The position numbers were made by a program, and so were the translations under genes. A stretch of 64,000 nucleotides of DNA from Planotetraspora mira (GTDB lineage: Bacteria; Actinomycetota; Actinomycetes; Streptosporangiales; Streptosporangiaceae), in NCBI RefSeq assembly GCF_016863275.1, contig NZ_BOOO01000004.1:434001-498000 (forward strand), read 5' to 3'. Positions within the stretch are counted from its first letter, which is position 1, and every line of letters begins with the position of its first letter. The notes under the pieces are model-generated. The model was not told where the DNA came from. It was given only the letters and a program-made list of their open reading frames with translations, and did not search any database. Positions 1-8,556 of this stretch are shown here, in pieces.

Positions 1-608
1 ACTACTGGGGCGGCCTGGTCAAGGAGGGGGTCATCGACGGCCAGCCGTACTTCACCCCCGAATGGAACAAGGCGCTCAACGACGGCACCCTGCTGACCTG
101 GCCCTCGGCCGTCTGGGGTCCGGGAGTCCTGTCGAGCAACGCTCCCAAGGGCAAGGGGAAGTGGGCGATCGCGCCGCTTCCGCAGTGGTCCGCCGGTGAG
201 AAGGCCACCGGCTTCTGGGGCGGCTCGTCCACCGCCGTCGCCCAGAAGTCGCCCAACCAGGCGGCCGCCACGCAATTCGCCACCTGGCTGAACACCGACC
301 CCGAGGCGCTGTCCCTGCTGGTCACGGAAGGCGCGGTCTACCCGGCGGCGACGAAGGGCGGCGCCGCGCTGACCAGCGCCCCCGACTACTTCTCCAACCA
401 GCCGGACTTCTGGCAGCAGACCGCCGACATCTCCGCGACGGCCCGGGGCTTCACCTTCGGACCGGACGTCAACGTGACCTACAACGCCTTCAAGGACGCC
501 TTCGACAAGGCCGTGCAGGGCACGTCCTCGTTCTCCGACGCCGTGAAGGTGATGCAGGAGACGACCGTGGCGGACATGCAGAAGTCCGGATTCCAGCTCG
601 CGCAATGA
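1..608 (+). CDS. ABC transporter sugar-binding protein, C-terminal part (5' end outside window)
   Basis: The open frame runs from base 3 to a TGA at 606-608 and gives the last 201 residues of an extracellular solute-binding protein. The signal peptide and N-terminal lobe lie upstream of the window. The C-terminal lobe has the look of the MalE/UgpB class: an early WPSAVWGPG stretch, then GFWGGSSTAVAQKSPNQAAA and repeated helices with aromatic residues. Such lipoproteins capture a sugar outside the cell and deliver it to the permease pair. The stop codon overlaps the ATG of the next gene (ATGA), so it is translationally coupled to the two permeases. The sugar cannot be told from this fragment. 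Confidence 0.85.
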   Translation, partial: YWGGLVKEGVIDGQPYFTPEWNKALNDGTLLTWPSAVWGPGVLSSNAPKGKGKWAIAPLPQWSAGEKATGFWGGSSTAVAQKSPNQAAATQFATWLNTDPEALSLLVTEGAVYPAATKGGAALTSAPDYFSNQPDFWQQTADISATARGFTFGPDVNVTYNAFKDAFDKAVQGTSSFSDAVKVMQETTVADMQKSGFQLAQ

Positions 609-1510
609 GAGCACACCGGCCGAGCGGCGCCCGCGGTGCGGGCGCCGCCCCCTACCTGTTCCTGGCGCCGGCCGTGGTGCTGTTCACGCTCTTCACCGCG
701 GTCCCCATCGTGTACACCGCCTACCTCAGCCTCCGCAGGACGAAGGTCTCGGGACTCGGCCTCGGCCGCGGGGCACGCAGAGAGGTCTTCGCGGGCCTCG
801 ACAACTACAGCGCGGCGGTCGGAGACGGCGAGTTGTGGGCGGGCTGGCTGCGCGTGCTCGGGTACGGCGCGATCGTGCTGACCGTCATGCTCGGCCTGGC
901 GCTGCTGTTCGCGCTGCTGCTCGACTCGGCGCACGTACGGCTCGCCCGGTTCTCGAGGATCGCCCTGTTCCTTCCGTACGCCGTGCCGGGTGTGGTGGCG
1001 ACGTTGTTGTGGGGCTTCCTCTACCTGCCCAGCGTCACGCCACTGCGCGACCTCGGCATCGACGCCGTCCTGCTCGGCCCGGGGACCGTGACGTTCTCGA
1101 TGGCCAACATCGCGGTCTGGGGAGGCACGGGCTTCAACATGCTGGTCCTGTACACCGCACTCCGGGCGGTCCCCCGGACCTACTACGAGGCCGCCCGCAT
1201 CGACGGCGCGAGCGAGCGCCAGATCGCGCTGCGGATCAAGATCCCGATCCTGATGCCGGCGATCATCCTGACGACCGTCTTCTCCGTCATCGCCACGATC
1301 CAGGTGTTCACCGAGCCGACCGCACTGCGGCCGCTGACGAACACGATCAGCTCCACGTGGAGTCCGCTCATGAAGGTCTACCGGGACGCGTTCGTCAACG
1401 GCGACCTGTACTCGGCCGCCGCCACGTCGATCGTCATCGCGGCGATCTCCCTCGTCCTGTCGTTCGGTTTCCTGCGCGTCGTCCGCGACCGCGCGTTCCA
1501 GGAGGGCTGA
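605..1510 (+). CDS. ABC sugar transporter permease, MalF/UgpA type
   Basis: A 301-residue integral membrane protein. It starts with a short basic tail and a first helix around residues 15-40, followed by about five more hydrophobic segments. The EAA loop that contacts the ATPase is visible as YYEAARIDGASERQIALRIK near residues 195-215, with the conserved EAA...G spacing. It overlaps the binding-protein gene by 4 bases and the second permease by one base (TGATG), so the three form one operon. No ATPase gene follows. Actinomycete sugar importers of this class usually share one MsiK ATPase encoded elsewhere, so this is expected. Confidence 0.93.
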   Translation: MRAHRPSGARGAGAAPYLFLAPAVVLFTLFTAVPIVYTAYLSLRRTKVSGLGLGRGARREVFAGLDNYSAAVGDGELWAGWLRVLGYGAIVLTVMLGLALLFALLLDSAHVRLARFSRIALFLPYAVPGVVATLLWGFLYLPSVTPLRDLGIDAVLLGPGTVTFSMANIAVWGGTGFNMLVLYTALRAVPRTYYEAARIDGASERQIALRIKIPILMPAIILTTVFSVIATIQVFTEPTALRPLTNTISSTWSPLMKVYRDAFVNGDLYSAAATSIVIAAISLVLSFGFLRVVRDRAFQEG

Positions 1511-2391
1511 TGGCCGTCACCACCGGAACCGTCGCGAGGCAACGCACGCTCAGGAGACCGCTCCGGCCGTACGGTGTGGCTCCGACGGCGATCCTCCTGC
1601 TGGGCGCCGTCTACTGCCTCCTCCCGGTGAGCTGGGTGCTGATCGCCGCCACCAAGTCGAAGGCCGAGTTGTTCTCGACGGCGACCTTCGCCCCCGGCAC
1701 GGGCCTGGCCGCCAACATCGCCGACCTGGCCGCCTACCGGGGCGGCGTGTTCTGGTTGTGGATGCTCAACACGCTGATCTACGCGGGCGGCGGCGCGTTG
1801 TTGTCGACCGCGGTCTCGGCCGTTTCCGGCTACACCCTCGCGAAGTACCGCTTCCGGGGCAGAAACGCGATCTTCAACGTGCTGATCGGCGGCATCCTCG
1901 TTCCGTCCGTGGTTCTGGCGATCCCCCAGTACGTGCTGTTCTCCTCGATCGGGCTGGCCGGCTCCTACTGGTCGGTCCTGCTGCCCCAGATCCTGCATCC
2001 GTACAGCATCTATCTGGCGCGGGTCTACGCCGGCGCCGCGATCCCCGACTCGCTCCTCGAGGCGGGCCGCATCGACGGCGCGGGGCACTGGCTGCTGCTG
2101 CGCCGGGTCGCGCTGCCGCTCATGTTGCCGGGCATGGTCACGATCTTCCTGTTCCAGTTCGTCGCCATCTGGAACAACTTCCTGCTGCCCTTCATCATGC
2201 TCGGCGACGACCACACGTTCCCGCTCACGGTCGGGCTCTACACGCTGCTCGCGGCGGGCTCCAATCAGCCGGCGCTCTACAACCTGATCATCACAGGCGC
2301 GCTGGTCTCGCTCATCCCGCTCATCGCGCTCTTCCTCACGATGCAGCGATACTGGCGTACCGACCTGTCCAGCGGCGCCGTCAAGAGCTGA
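1510..2391 (+). CDS. ABC sugar transporter permease, MalG/UgpE type
   Basis: A 293-residue permease. The start is the ATG that overlaps the stop of the previous gene. Open frame exists further upstream, but that part is out-of-frame shadow of the first permease. The protein has six predicted membrane helices. Its EAA loop reads LLEAGRIDGAGHWLLLRRVA near residues 180-200. It would form the heterodimeric channel with the upstream permease for uptake of a mono- or oligosaccharide. The operon ends here and a LacI-type gene starts 14 bases downstream in the same direction. Confidence 0.93.
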   Translation: MAVTTGTVARQRTLRRPLRPYGVAPTAILLLGAVYCLLPVSWVLIAATKSKAELFSTATFAPGTGLAANIADLAAYRGGVFWLWMLNTLIYAGGGALLSTAVSAVSGYTLAKYRFRGRNAIFNVLIGGILVPSVVLAIPQYVLFSSIGLAGSYWSVLLPQILHPYSIYLARVYAGAAIPDSLLEAGRIDGAGHWLLLRRVALPLMLPGMVTIFLFQFVAIWNNFLLPFIMLGDDHTFPLTVGLYTLLAAGSNQPALYNLIITGALVSLIPLIALFLTMQRYWRTDLSSGAVKS

Positions 2392-2405
2392 GTGACAATA
2401 CCGGC

Positions 2406-3407
2406 ATGGCAAAGCGTCCGACCATTCACGATGTCGCGGCGGTCGCGGGCGTCTCCCGCGGCACCGTCTCCCGCGTGCTGAACGACGATCGGTACGTCAG
2501 CCCCGCAGCCCACGCCGCCGTCCGGCGGGCGATCGCCGAGATCGGCTACATCGTCAACCGCAACGCGCGCAGCCTCGTCACGCAGCGGACCGGTTCGATC
2601 GTCATGGTCCTGTCCGAGCCCCACGAGAAGCTGTTCGAGGACCCCAACTACAGCGTGACGATCCGCACGGCGGTCCGGCGGCTGGCCGATCGGGACATGT
2701 CGCTGGTGATGATGGTGGCGGGCGACGACGGCGATCGCGACCGGGTGATCCGTTACGTCAGGGGCGGCCACGCCGACGGCGTGTTCCTGCTGTCCACCCA
2801 CGCCGGTGACCGGATGGTGGACGCGCTGGTCGACATCGCGATTCCGGCCGTGGCCCTCGGCGCGGTCATCGGCAGGGAGAGCGTGATCCCCCACGCCGCG
2901 GCCGACGACCGGGAGGGCGCCCGCCAGATGACCCGCCACCTGATCGAGGCGGGCCGCAAGAAGATCGCGACCATCACCGGGCCGATGGACACGCCGGGCG
3001 GCATCCAGCGACTTGAGGGATTCGCGGACGTCCTCGGCCGCAAGGCGTCCAGGAAGCTGATCGAGCACGGCGACTGGACCCGGCTGAGCGGCGAGAGCGG
3101 GATGGCCCGGCTCCTGGAGCGCACGCCGGATCTCGACGCCGTCTTCGTGGCCTCCGACCTGATGGCCGCCGGCGCGCTGGCGACCCTGCGCGCCGCCGGG
3201 CGGCGGGTGCCGGACGACGTGGCGGTCGGCGGGTTCGACGACTCGTCCGTCGCCCTGTCCACCCATCCCCCGCTCACCACGATCCGCCAACCGCTCGCCG
3301 ACGTCGCGGAGGAGACCGTACGGCTCCTGCTGGCGCTCATCGACGGCGCGGAGCACGTGGAATCCGTCATCCTCCCCACCCGGCTGATCGTCCGGGAATC
3401 CGCCTGA
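2406..3407 (+). CDS. LacI-family transcriptional regulator
   Basis: A 333-residue repressor of the LacI/GalR family. The N-terminal helix-turn-helix and hinge are clear: VAAVAGVSRGTVSRVLN near residues 9-25, then the NRNARSLVTQRTG hinge. The rest is a periplasmic-binding-protein-like sensor domain with the family hallmarks VAVGGFDDSSVA and THPPLTTIRQP near the C terminus. It starts 14 bases after the second permease and is probably co-transcribed with the importer. By analogy with other actinomycete sugar clusters it is the local repressor, released by the transported sugar or a derivative. The operator should lie upstream of the window start. Confidence 0.93.
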   Translation: MAKRPTIHDVAAVAGVSRGTVSRVLNDDRYVSPAAHAAVRRAIAEIGYIVNRNARSLVTQRTGSIVMVLSEPHEKLFEDPNYSVTIRTAVRRLADRDMSLVMMVAGDDGDRDRVIRYVRGGHADGVFLLSTHAGDRMVDALVDIAIPAVALGAVIGRESVIPHAAADDREGARQMTRHLIEAGRKKIATITGPMDTPGGIQRLEGFADVLGRKASRKLIEHGDWTRLSGESGMARLLERTPDLDAVFVASDLMAAGALATLRAAGRRVPDDVAVGGFDDSSVALSTHPPLTTIRQPLADVAEETVRLLLALIDGAEHVESVILPTRLIVRESA

Positions 3408-3540
3408 CATCTCGCCTGACGCCGCCCCCGTCGGCGCGCCGTGTCAGGACGGCGGCGTCACAGATCGGGGCCTGGGTCCCGTCGTTCTGCACCGCGGGTA
3501 CAGACCCGAAAAGGATGACGCGGATGACAAGGGGATAATT

Positions 3541-3990
3541 ATGCAGAGGATGAACGTCGCTGCGGCGGCTCCCAAGGCCTATCAGTCGCTCTACGGCCTG
3601 GAGCGCTTCCTTCGCGAGAGCGCACTGCCCCAGCGCACACTCCACCTGATCAAGCTACGGGCCAGCCAGATCAACGGATGCGCCTTCTGCGTCGAGATGC
3701 ACAGTCACGAGGCCAAGAAGGAAGGGGAGACCGACGAGCGCCTCTTCACTGTGGCGGCCTGGCGGGACGCGCCCTTCTACACCGACGCCGAGCGGGCGGC
3801 GCTCGCGCTCACCGAGGCGTCCACCCGGTTGAGCGATCGGCCCGACCCGGTGCCGGACGAGGTCTGGCAGGAGGCGGCCGAGCACTACGACGAGGAGTCC
3901 CTCGCCGCTCTCGTGGTGGCGATCGCGACGATCAACGCCTGGAACAGGATCTCCGTGACCACCCGTATGGTCCCGGGCTCCCACGGCTGA
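3541..3990 (+). CDS. Carboxymuconolactone decarboxylase / AhpD-like protein
   Basis: A 149-residue member of the AhpD-like family. The redox-active CxxC is present in the family context CAFCVEMH near residues 49-56, preceded by LIKLRASQING. Proteins of this type with CxxC and downstream His usually have alkylhydroperoxidase or thiol-peroxidase activity, or act as disulfide oxidoreductases; true decarboxylases lack the Cys pair. The gene stands alone with a 133-base leader. The ATG follows an AAGGGG stretch that can serve as ribosome site. The physiological substrate is not evident. Confidence 0.88.
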   Translation: MQRMNVAAAAPKAYQSLYGLERFLRESALPQRTLHLIKLRASQINGCAFCVEMHSHEAKKEGETDERLFTVAAWRDAPFYTDAERAALALTEASTRLSDRPDPVPDEVWQEAAEHYDEESLAALVVAIATINAWNRISVTTRMVPGSHG

Positions 3991-4069
3991 CGCTGCAAGC
4001 GGAAAACAAGGGGACCGCAAGCGAGAGGGAGCATAGTCTGCTCACCATCGTCGCAAGGAGGCACGGACC

Positions 4070-4171
4070 ATGAGACGCATAAGGATCTCCCGGCCACGCC
4101 ACTCCCGCCGCGTGAGCGGCCTCTACGACCTCGACCTGCGCTCGCCCTCCGGCCGCCGCCTGCCTTACTGA
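4070..4171 (+). CDS. Possible small ORF, 33 residues, basic peptide
   Basis: A 34-codon frame with an excellent ribosome site (AAGGAGG, 4055-4061, nine bases before ATG) and strongly GC-biased third positions. The product is rich in Arg and Ser and ends LYDLDLRSPSGRRLPY. There is no Cys and no clear membrane segment. YDLDLR faintly recalls the FxLD motif of some actinomycete lanthipeptide leaders, but no core with Cys or modification genes follow, so I do not claim that. It could also be a leader peptide for the second small frame downstream. It is short and unconfirmed. Confidence 0.4.
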   Translation: MRRIRISRPRHSRRVSGLYDLDLRSPSGRRLPY

Positions 4172-4248
4172 CCTTTTACGCTTGCTTTACGCCATCACCT
4201 GTATCTATCGGGGACGGATAACGGAATCATCACGGTCGGGGGGTCTAC

Positions 4249-4410
4249 ATGCTCAAGGTGGTGCCGTCACTCGCCAAGGTCAGGGACATCGGACCGGCTC
4301 TGCGCCGAAGGCCGATCCGGCCGAGCCGCAAGGTCGTCGATCTGCGGGCGTACACCGGAGGCAACGTCATCCGTTTCCCCCGCACCTCGGGACCGACCTC
4401 GGCGGCATGA
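4249..4410 (+). CDS. Possible small ORF, 53 residues, unknown
   Basis: A 53-residue frame beginning MLKVVPSLAKVRDIGPALRR, with about 83 percent G or C in third positions and a G-run (4237-4243) just upstream of the ATG. The peptide is basic, with a VVDLRAYTGG stretch in the middle. No family is recognised. A longer overlapping frame (4182-4430) has a less coding-like composition, so I prefer this one. The 467 bases between the AhpD-like gene and the flavin-binding gene hold only this and the preceding small frame. Confidence 0.35.
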   Translation: MLKVVPSLAKVRDIGPALRRRPIRPSRKVVDLRAYTGGNVIRFPRTSGPTSAA

Positions 4411-4457
4411 CATCGGAGGCTTCCGGCTAGGGCTGCTGTTGGGTTAGATGTCACCTT

Positions 4458-5093
4458 ATGAGTGATCTGTCGGCTACGAGCCGAACCCGTCATCGGCGGC
4501 TACGGGAGCAGGGCCGTACCGACCGTGAGGATCTGTTCGCGGTGCTCCGCGCCGGGTTCGTCTGCCATCTGGGAGTGGTCGCCGACGGTGACCCGATGGT
4601 CGTGCCGACGGTCTACGGTTTCGACTCCGACCACATCTATGTGCACGGATCGGTCGCCAGCCGCAGCCTCGCCCAGGGTGCCACGGTCTGCGTGACGATC
4701 ACTCACATCGACGGCCTGGTGCTCGCCCGTTCGGTGTTCGAGCACGGGGTGAACTACCGCAGCGCCATGATCTACGGCGTTCCGCGCGCTCTGGAGGACG
4801 AGGAGAAGCTGGCCGCGCTCGAATGCCTGACCGAGCACGTCGCCCCCGGCCAGTGGGACTACGCCCGCCGCCCCAACCGCAAGGAACTGGCCGCCACGAC
4901 CATCCTGGCGATCTCCCTGGAGGAGGCCTCGGTCAAGGTACGGCAGGGCCCGCCGGAAGACGCCGACGATCCGCATGACGTCTGGGCGGGCGTGCTGCCG
5001 CTCGCGACCTCGTGGCGCCGGCCGGTGACCGATCCCCTGGCGACCCGCCCGATCCCCGACCACGTCATGCGCCGCGCGGAGACGCCCCTCTGA
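4458..5093 (+). CDS. Pyridoxamine 5'-phosphate oxidase-like flavin-binding protein
   Basis: A 211-residue protein of the PNPOx-like split-barrel superfamily. The pattern FVCHLGVVADGDPMVVPTVY near residues 34-53 is the typical first strand pair. It is followed by IYVHGSVASRSL, where the FMN phosphate is usually bound, and by an R-S-A-M-I-YG segment near residue 100. Family members bind FMN, F420 or haem and act as small reductases. It is monocistronic, with divergent spacing from its neighbours. Substrate is unknown. Confidence 0.87.
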   Translation: MSDLSATSRTRHRRLREQGRTDREDLFAVLRAGFVCHLGVVADGDPMVVPTVYGFDSDHIYVHGSVASRSLAQGATVCVTITHIDGLVLARSVFEHGVNYRSAMIYGVPRALEDEEKLAALECLTEHVAPGQWDYARRPNRKELAATTILAISLEEASVKVRQGPPEDADDPHDVWAGVLPLATSWRRPVTDPLATRPIPDHVMRRAETPL

Positions 5094-5151
5094 GCGCTCG
5101 GCGAACTCCCGGCGCCCACCCGACCGTCCAGCGCCCACCCGAGCCCGGCGC

Positions 5152-5946
5152 CTATCCGAGCGCCTGGCGGATGAGATCGTCGCTGAGTTCGCGCAGACGG
5201 GCGCGCGCCTCGGCGTCGTACGCCTGGGAGTCGGCGCGGGCTTCGCGGGTGCCGTTGAAGTAGCGGCCGCTCGGGACGTCCTCGTCGATGAGGCGCAGGG
5301 TCGCGTCGCCCCCCTCCTTCACGGGGGTGAGAACGGGAACGCCCGACTGGCGGACCATCGTGGTGTCCATGTAGGTCGCCGGGTGCAGGGCCGTGACCGA
5401 CACTCCCGCGCCGGCCAGTTCATCCGCCAGATCGACGGTGAACATGATCTGCGCCAGTTTGCTCTGGGAGTACGCCCGCTGCCTGCCGTACTCCTTGGTG
5501 AGCAGGGGATCGCCGAAGTCGATCGCCTGCTGGCCCGCCGACGCCACGTTCACGATGCGGGCGGGCGCCGACCTGACCAGCAGCGGGGCGAGGCGCCGGG
5601 CCAGGTGGTAGCCGGCCAGGTAGTTCACCGCGAACCTGAGCTCTATTCCGTCGCGGCTCTCCTGCCTGCCCGACCCCGGCGTCCCACCGCCGACTCCCGC
5701 GTTGTTCACGAGCACGTCCAGCCGGTCGAACCGCTCCCCGACCTCGGTGGCCATGCGGTCGACCTGCCGCAGGTCGGCCAGGTCCGCCAGCACGCTCTCG
5801 GTGGCGCCGCCGATCTCCTCCCGCACCCGTCGCACCCGGTCCGCGTCCCGCCCATGGACGATCACCCGGTCGCCCCTGGAGGCGAGGCGCCCGGCGAGAT
5901 GACGGCCCAGGCCGTCTGTGGCGCCGGTGATGAGAATCGTCCTCAT
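5152..5946 (-). CDS. Short-chain dehydrogenase/reductase
   Basis: A 264-residue SDR enzyme. I chose the ATG at 5946 because a GCAGGAGT ribosome site precedes it and the Rossmann motif TGATDGLGRHLA begins eight residues in. NNAG is seen near residue 88, and the catalytic Ser/Tyr/Lys set appears as NVASAGQQ and YGRQRAYSQSKLAQ. This is the classical NAD(P)(H)-dependent reductase arrangement. It is divergent from a TetR gene with two operator-like sites between them, so it is very probably the main target of that regulator. Substrate unknown. Confidence 0.92.
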   Translation of the reverse strand: MRTILITGATDGLGRHLAGRLASRGDRVIVHGRDADRVRRVREEIGGATESVLADLADLRQVDRMATEVGERFDRLDVLVNNAGVGGGTPGSGRQESRDGIELRFAVNYLAGYHLARRLAPLLVRSAPARIVNVASAGQQAIDFGDPLLTKEYGRQRAYSQSKLAQIMFTVDLADELAGAGVSVTALHPATYMDTTMVRQSGVPVLTPVKEGGDATLRLIDEDVPSGRYFNGTREARADSQAYDAEARARLRELSDDLIRQALG

Positions 5947-5965
5947 GCCGTACTCCTGCTTAAAT

Positions 5966-6012
5966 CGAGACATTGTGCCTCGTAAATGCTAAAACGAGAC
6001 ACGGTGTCCTGT
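5966..6012. promoter_or_regulatory. Two tandem TetR operator sites between SDR and TetR genes
   Basis: Two related imperfect palindromes, CGAGACATTGTGCCTCGT (5966-5983) and CGAGACACGGTGTCCTGT (5995-6012), lie 29 bases apart in the 77-base gap between the divergent SDR and TetR genes. Both carry the half site GAGACA followed by an inverted TG(T/C)C. This is the usual layout of an autoregulated TetR repressor. Confidence 0.7.
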
Positions 6013-6023
6013 AAAGTGGCCGC

Positions 6024-6557
6024 ATGGTCGGCAGGCCGCGCAGCGAAGAGTCCCGCAGGGCCATCCTCCAGGCCGCCCTGCGGTTGTGTGAGCGCGACGG
6101 CTATCCGAACGTGACGCTCAAGGCCATCGCCGCGGAGGCCGGCACCGGGCGGCAGACGCTCTACCGGTGGTGGAACACGAAGGCCGACGTGCTCCTGGAG
6201 GCGATGACCGCCGTCGTCGCCCCCGGGCTTCCGCCGTCGCCGCCGGACCTCGGATCGTTTCTGCGGGAGACCTTCGCCCTGACCGACGGGGTCGCCGGGC
6301 GGGTGGTCGTGGGGCTCATGGCCGAGGCCCAGAGCGATCCGGATCTGGCGGAACGGCTCCGCACCCGGCTCATCGGCCCTCGGCGGGCCGCGCTGAGGGA
6401 AGTGCTGGAGCGCGACTCGGCGCCTTCCCACGCGGACCTCGACCTCATCGTCGACATGATCTTCGGAGCCATGTGGTACCGGCTGCTCAACCGGCACGCG
6501 CCCGTCGACGCCCTCCTCGCCGAGGAGATCACGGTGCTGGTGAGAAGCCTGACGTGA
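6024..6557 (+). CDS. TetR-family transcriptional regulator
   Basis: A 177-residue TetR regulator. The N-terminal DNA-binding domain shows the family pattern: IAAEAGTGRQTLYRWWNTKA near residues 36-55, with the conserved TLYRWW recognition helix seen in a large actinobacterial subgroup. The C-terminal ligand domain begins near residue 75 and is of the short TetR_C type. It is divergent from an SDR gene and most likely represses it and itself through the two sites at 5966-6012. The inducer cannot be inferred. Confidence 0.93.
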   Translation: MVGRPRSEESRRAILQAALRLCERDGYPNVTLKAIAAEAGTGRQTLYRWWNTKADVLLEAMTAVVAPGLPPSPPDLGSFLRETFALTDGVAGRVVVGLMAEAQSDPDLAERLRTRLIGPRRAALREVLERDSAPSHADLDLIVDMIFGAMWYRLLNRHAPVDALLAEEITVLVRSLT

Positions 6558-6645
6558 GAATCGCCGTTCTCTCAGACATGGGCCGGGCTCTCAGGCGGAG
6601 ACACGTGCGCCGTGCAGTGGGTGACCCGAACCAGGTGTCAGCGCT

Positions 6646-7245
6646 TCATGGAGCCCTAGGTGTGTCCGGCCTCTCGTCCAAGCCTTCAATCCGCAGCTGA
6701 AGCGGCGGGAATCCTGGAGCCTCGAAGCCGAGGGACCGGTACAGGTTCATGCCGTCCTCAGTGGCGTTGAGGCTGACCACCCCGGCCGCCGTCTCGTCGC
6801 GGAACCAGCCGAGCAGCGCGACCAGACATGCCCTCGCGTGACCCAGTCGCCGGCGGCGGACGTCCGTGCTGATGTTGAAGACATGGCCGTGGAACCCGCT
6901 GACATTCGTCGGGCTCGGTGCGCGGTCCTCACACATCCCCGCGGCGCAGCTCACGAGTCCCAGCTCGGGATCGTCGGCCACGAACACCGCGAACCGCGAC
7001 GTGTCCCGCAGTCGCCGCTCGAACCAGGTCCCGGCGCCGTGTCGCCATTCGGCGTCCTGATCCCCGATAACGAGCCCCATCTCCTGAAGCATGAGCGCGC
7101 GGAGCCGTACCAGGGCGGGGACATCTGCCGCGACGGCCCGCCGGATCAGCGGATCGGCGGGAGACCCGGCCCCATACCCGCTGATCGAGCCGGGGCCTGT
7201 GCCCGTCGCGTCCCGGCCGCCCGCGTCGTCACCTGAGATCGACAT
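6646..7245 (-). CDS. GNAT-family N-acetyltransferase
   Basis: A 199-residue protein with a GNAT acetyltransferase fold. The acetyl-CoA binding segment is RRRRLGHARA near residues 132-141, a close form of the R/Q-x-x-G-x-G/A motif A, and is followed by LNATEDGMNLYRSLGF, the usual C-terminal motif B (N...Y...GF). The first 30 residues are Gly/Ser-rich and poorly conserved in type. It lies convergent to the TetR gene and downstream of the membrane protein at 7289 on the same strand. Acceptor substrate unknown. Confidence 0.87.
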   Translation of the reverse strand: MSISGDDAGGRDATGTGPGSISGYGAGSPADPLIRRAVAADVPALVRLRALMLQEMGLVIGDQDAEWRHGAGTWFERRLRDTSRFAVFVADDPELGLVSCAAGMCEDRAPSPTNVSGFHGHVFNISTDVRRRRLGHARACLVALLGWFRDETAAGVVSLNATEDGMNLYRSLGFEAPGFPPLQLRIEGLDERPDTPRAP

Positions 7246-7288
7246 GCTCCCATCGTCGGCCCACCCTCTCCCGGCACGACAACCGGAG

Positions 7289-7753
7289 TCACCACCGGTG
7301 CGAACCGTTCCGCGGGGTCCGCAGCAGTCCGTACAGGAGCAGGGCCGGGACGATGACGCTGATCCCCAGAGTGATCACCTGGCCCGCCACGTCGACCGGC
7401 GTGTAATGGGCGAGGTGACCGACGTGGAAGAGCAGGTGGGGCACCGAGTAGATCAGGTACCCGAGCAGCGTCACCCACCCAACCGTGTGGTTCAACGTGA
7501 TCGCCGCGATCACGAGCATGACCCCCATGCCCGTGTTGAGACCACCGAGATCCCGCATCAGGTGCTCGTTGTACGCGGGCAACATCGAGACCCACGGATG
7601 CCCGGGCAGGGGGAAGTCGTCGTAGAACGAGCGCGGCGCCGACATCTGCCACAACCCGATGACGAGTTCCGTGAACGCCAGATAGGCGAATCCGACACGA
7701 AGCCATACGGCACGGCCACCCACAGTCGGCCGCGGAGCGGAGACGGTGTCCAT
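7289..7753 (-). CDS. Four-helix integral membrane protein (DoxX-like size)
   Basis: A 154-residue protein with four hydrophobic helices and a conserved-looking polar loop containing YDDFPLPGHPWVSMLPAYNEH between helices 1 and 2. Residues such as HLLFHVGHLAHY give helix 3 several histidines. I cannot place it firmly in a named family; it resembles small DoxX-type or DUF-type actinobacterial membrane proteins. It follows the NAD(P)-binding gene by only 8 bases and has a good GGGGGAG ribosome site, so it is probably in the ECF41-controlled transcript. Confidence 0.82.
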   Translation of the reverse strand: MDTVSAPRPTVGGRAVWLRVGFAYLAFTELVIGLWQMSAPRSFYDDFPLPGHPWVSMLPAYNEHLMRDLGGLNTGMGVMLVIAAITLNHTVGWVTLLGYLIYSVPHLLFHVGHLAHYTPVDVAGQVITLGISVIVPALLLYGLLRTPRNGSHRW

Positions 7754-7761
7754 GACTCCCC

Positions 7762-8547
7762 CTACCTTCCCACCGGTTGGCCCGGCTTGACCCGATCAGC
7801 AAGGAACGCGCCATACGTTCGGCGGCCTCCACCGTCTCCCTCCACGAGTTGCACACCCCGGCGGAACGCCGCCGAGATCCTCCCGGGGATCGGGACCGGC
7901 ACGAGCGTGCGCCGCCACCCCGCGGCGGCGAGATAGCGGTTCATCAGCTCGCGGAACGTGAAGATCTCGGGTCCGCCCATGTCCGGAACACGGCCGGCGG
8001 CGCCTCCTGCGGCGAGTGCGGTCATCCGCTCCCCCACCTCCCCGGTGTCGATCGGCTGGAATCGCCATCCCATCGGAACGGGCATGACGGGACGACGGGC
8101 CAGTTTCCGGGTCACGTAAAGGACTAAATCGTGGAACTGGGTCGTCCGCAGGATCGTGTACGGCAGGCCCGAGGCCTCGATCACCCGCTCGGCCGCGTGC
8201 TTGGCCCGGTAGTAGAAGTACGGATTCCGGTCGACGCCCACGATCGAGATGAAGACGAGGTGCGCCGTCCCGGCCCGGCGGGCGGCCTCGACCAACCGGC
8301 GGGTCCCCTCGAGGTCGGCGCCCATGACCATGGGGTCGGTCGCGAGGTGCATGATCGTGTCCGCGCCGGCGACGGCCTCGTCCACTCCGGCGCCGCTGGT
8401 CAGGTCACCGGCCACCACCGTGTACGGAGTGTCGAGGCGGGGCGACCGGGTCAGCACCCGGACGAGATGCCCGGCCTCCAGGAGCCGGCCGACGACATGG
8501 ACGCCGAGCGTGCCGGTGCCCCCCGTGACGAGTATGGATTGGCTCAT
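7762..8547 (-). CDS. NmrA/YcfA-like NAD(P)H-binding protein (atypical SDR), probable ECF41 target
   Basis: A 261-residue atypical SDR of the NmrA/COG0702 kind. It begins with ILVTGGTGTLGVHVVGRLLE, a full GxxGxxG dinucleotide site at residues 5-24. There is no Tyr-x-x-x-Lys pair in standard spacing, although YYRAKHAAERVIE near residue 110 may substitute. Such proteins serve as sugar-nucleotide epimerase-like reductases or redox sensors. ECF41 sigma genes are typically beside just this kind of gene, and an ECF41-type promoter sits directly upstream, so control by the neighbouring sigma factor is a strong inference. Confidence 0.9.
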   Translation of the reverse strand: MSQSILVTGGTGTLGVHVVGRLLEAGHLVRVLTRSPRLDTPYTVVAGDLTSGAGVDEAVAGADTIMHLATDPMVMGADLEGTRRLVEAARRAGTAHLVFISIVGVDRNPYFYYRAKHAAERVIEASGLPYTILRTTQFHDLVLYVTRKLARRPVMPVPMGWRFQPIDTGEVGERMTALAAGGAAGRVPDMGGPEIFTFRELMNRYLAAAGWRRTLVPVPIPGRISAAFRRGVQLVEGDGGGRRTYGAFLADRVKPGQPVGR

Positions 8548-8556
8548 ACTCCTACG

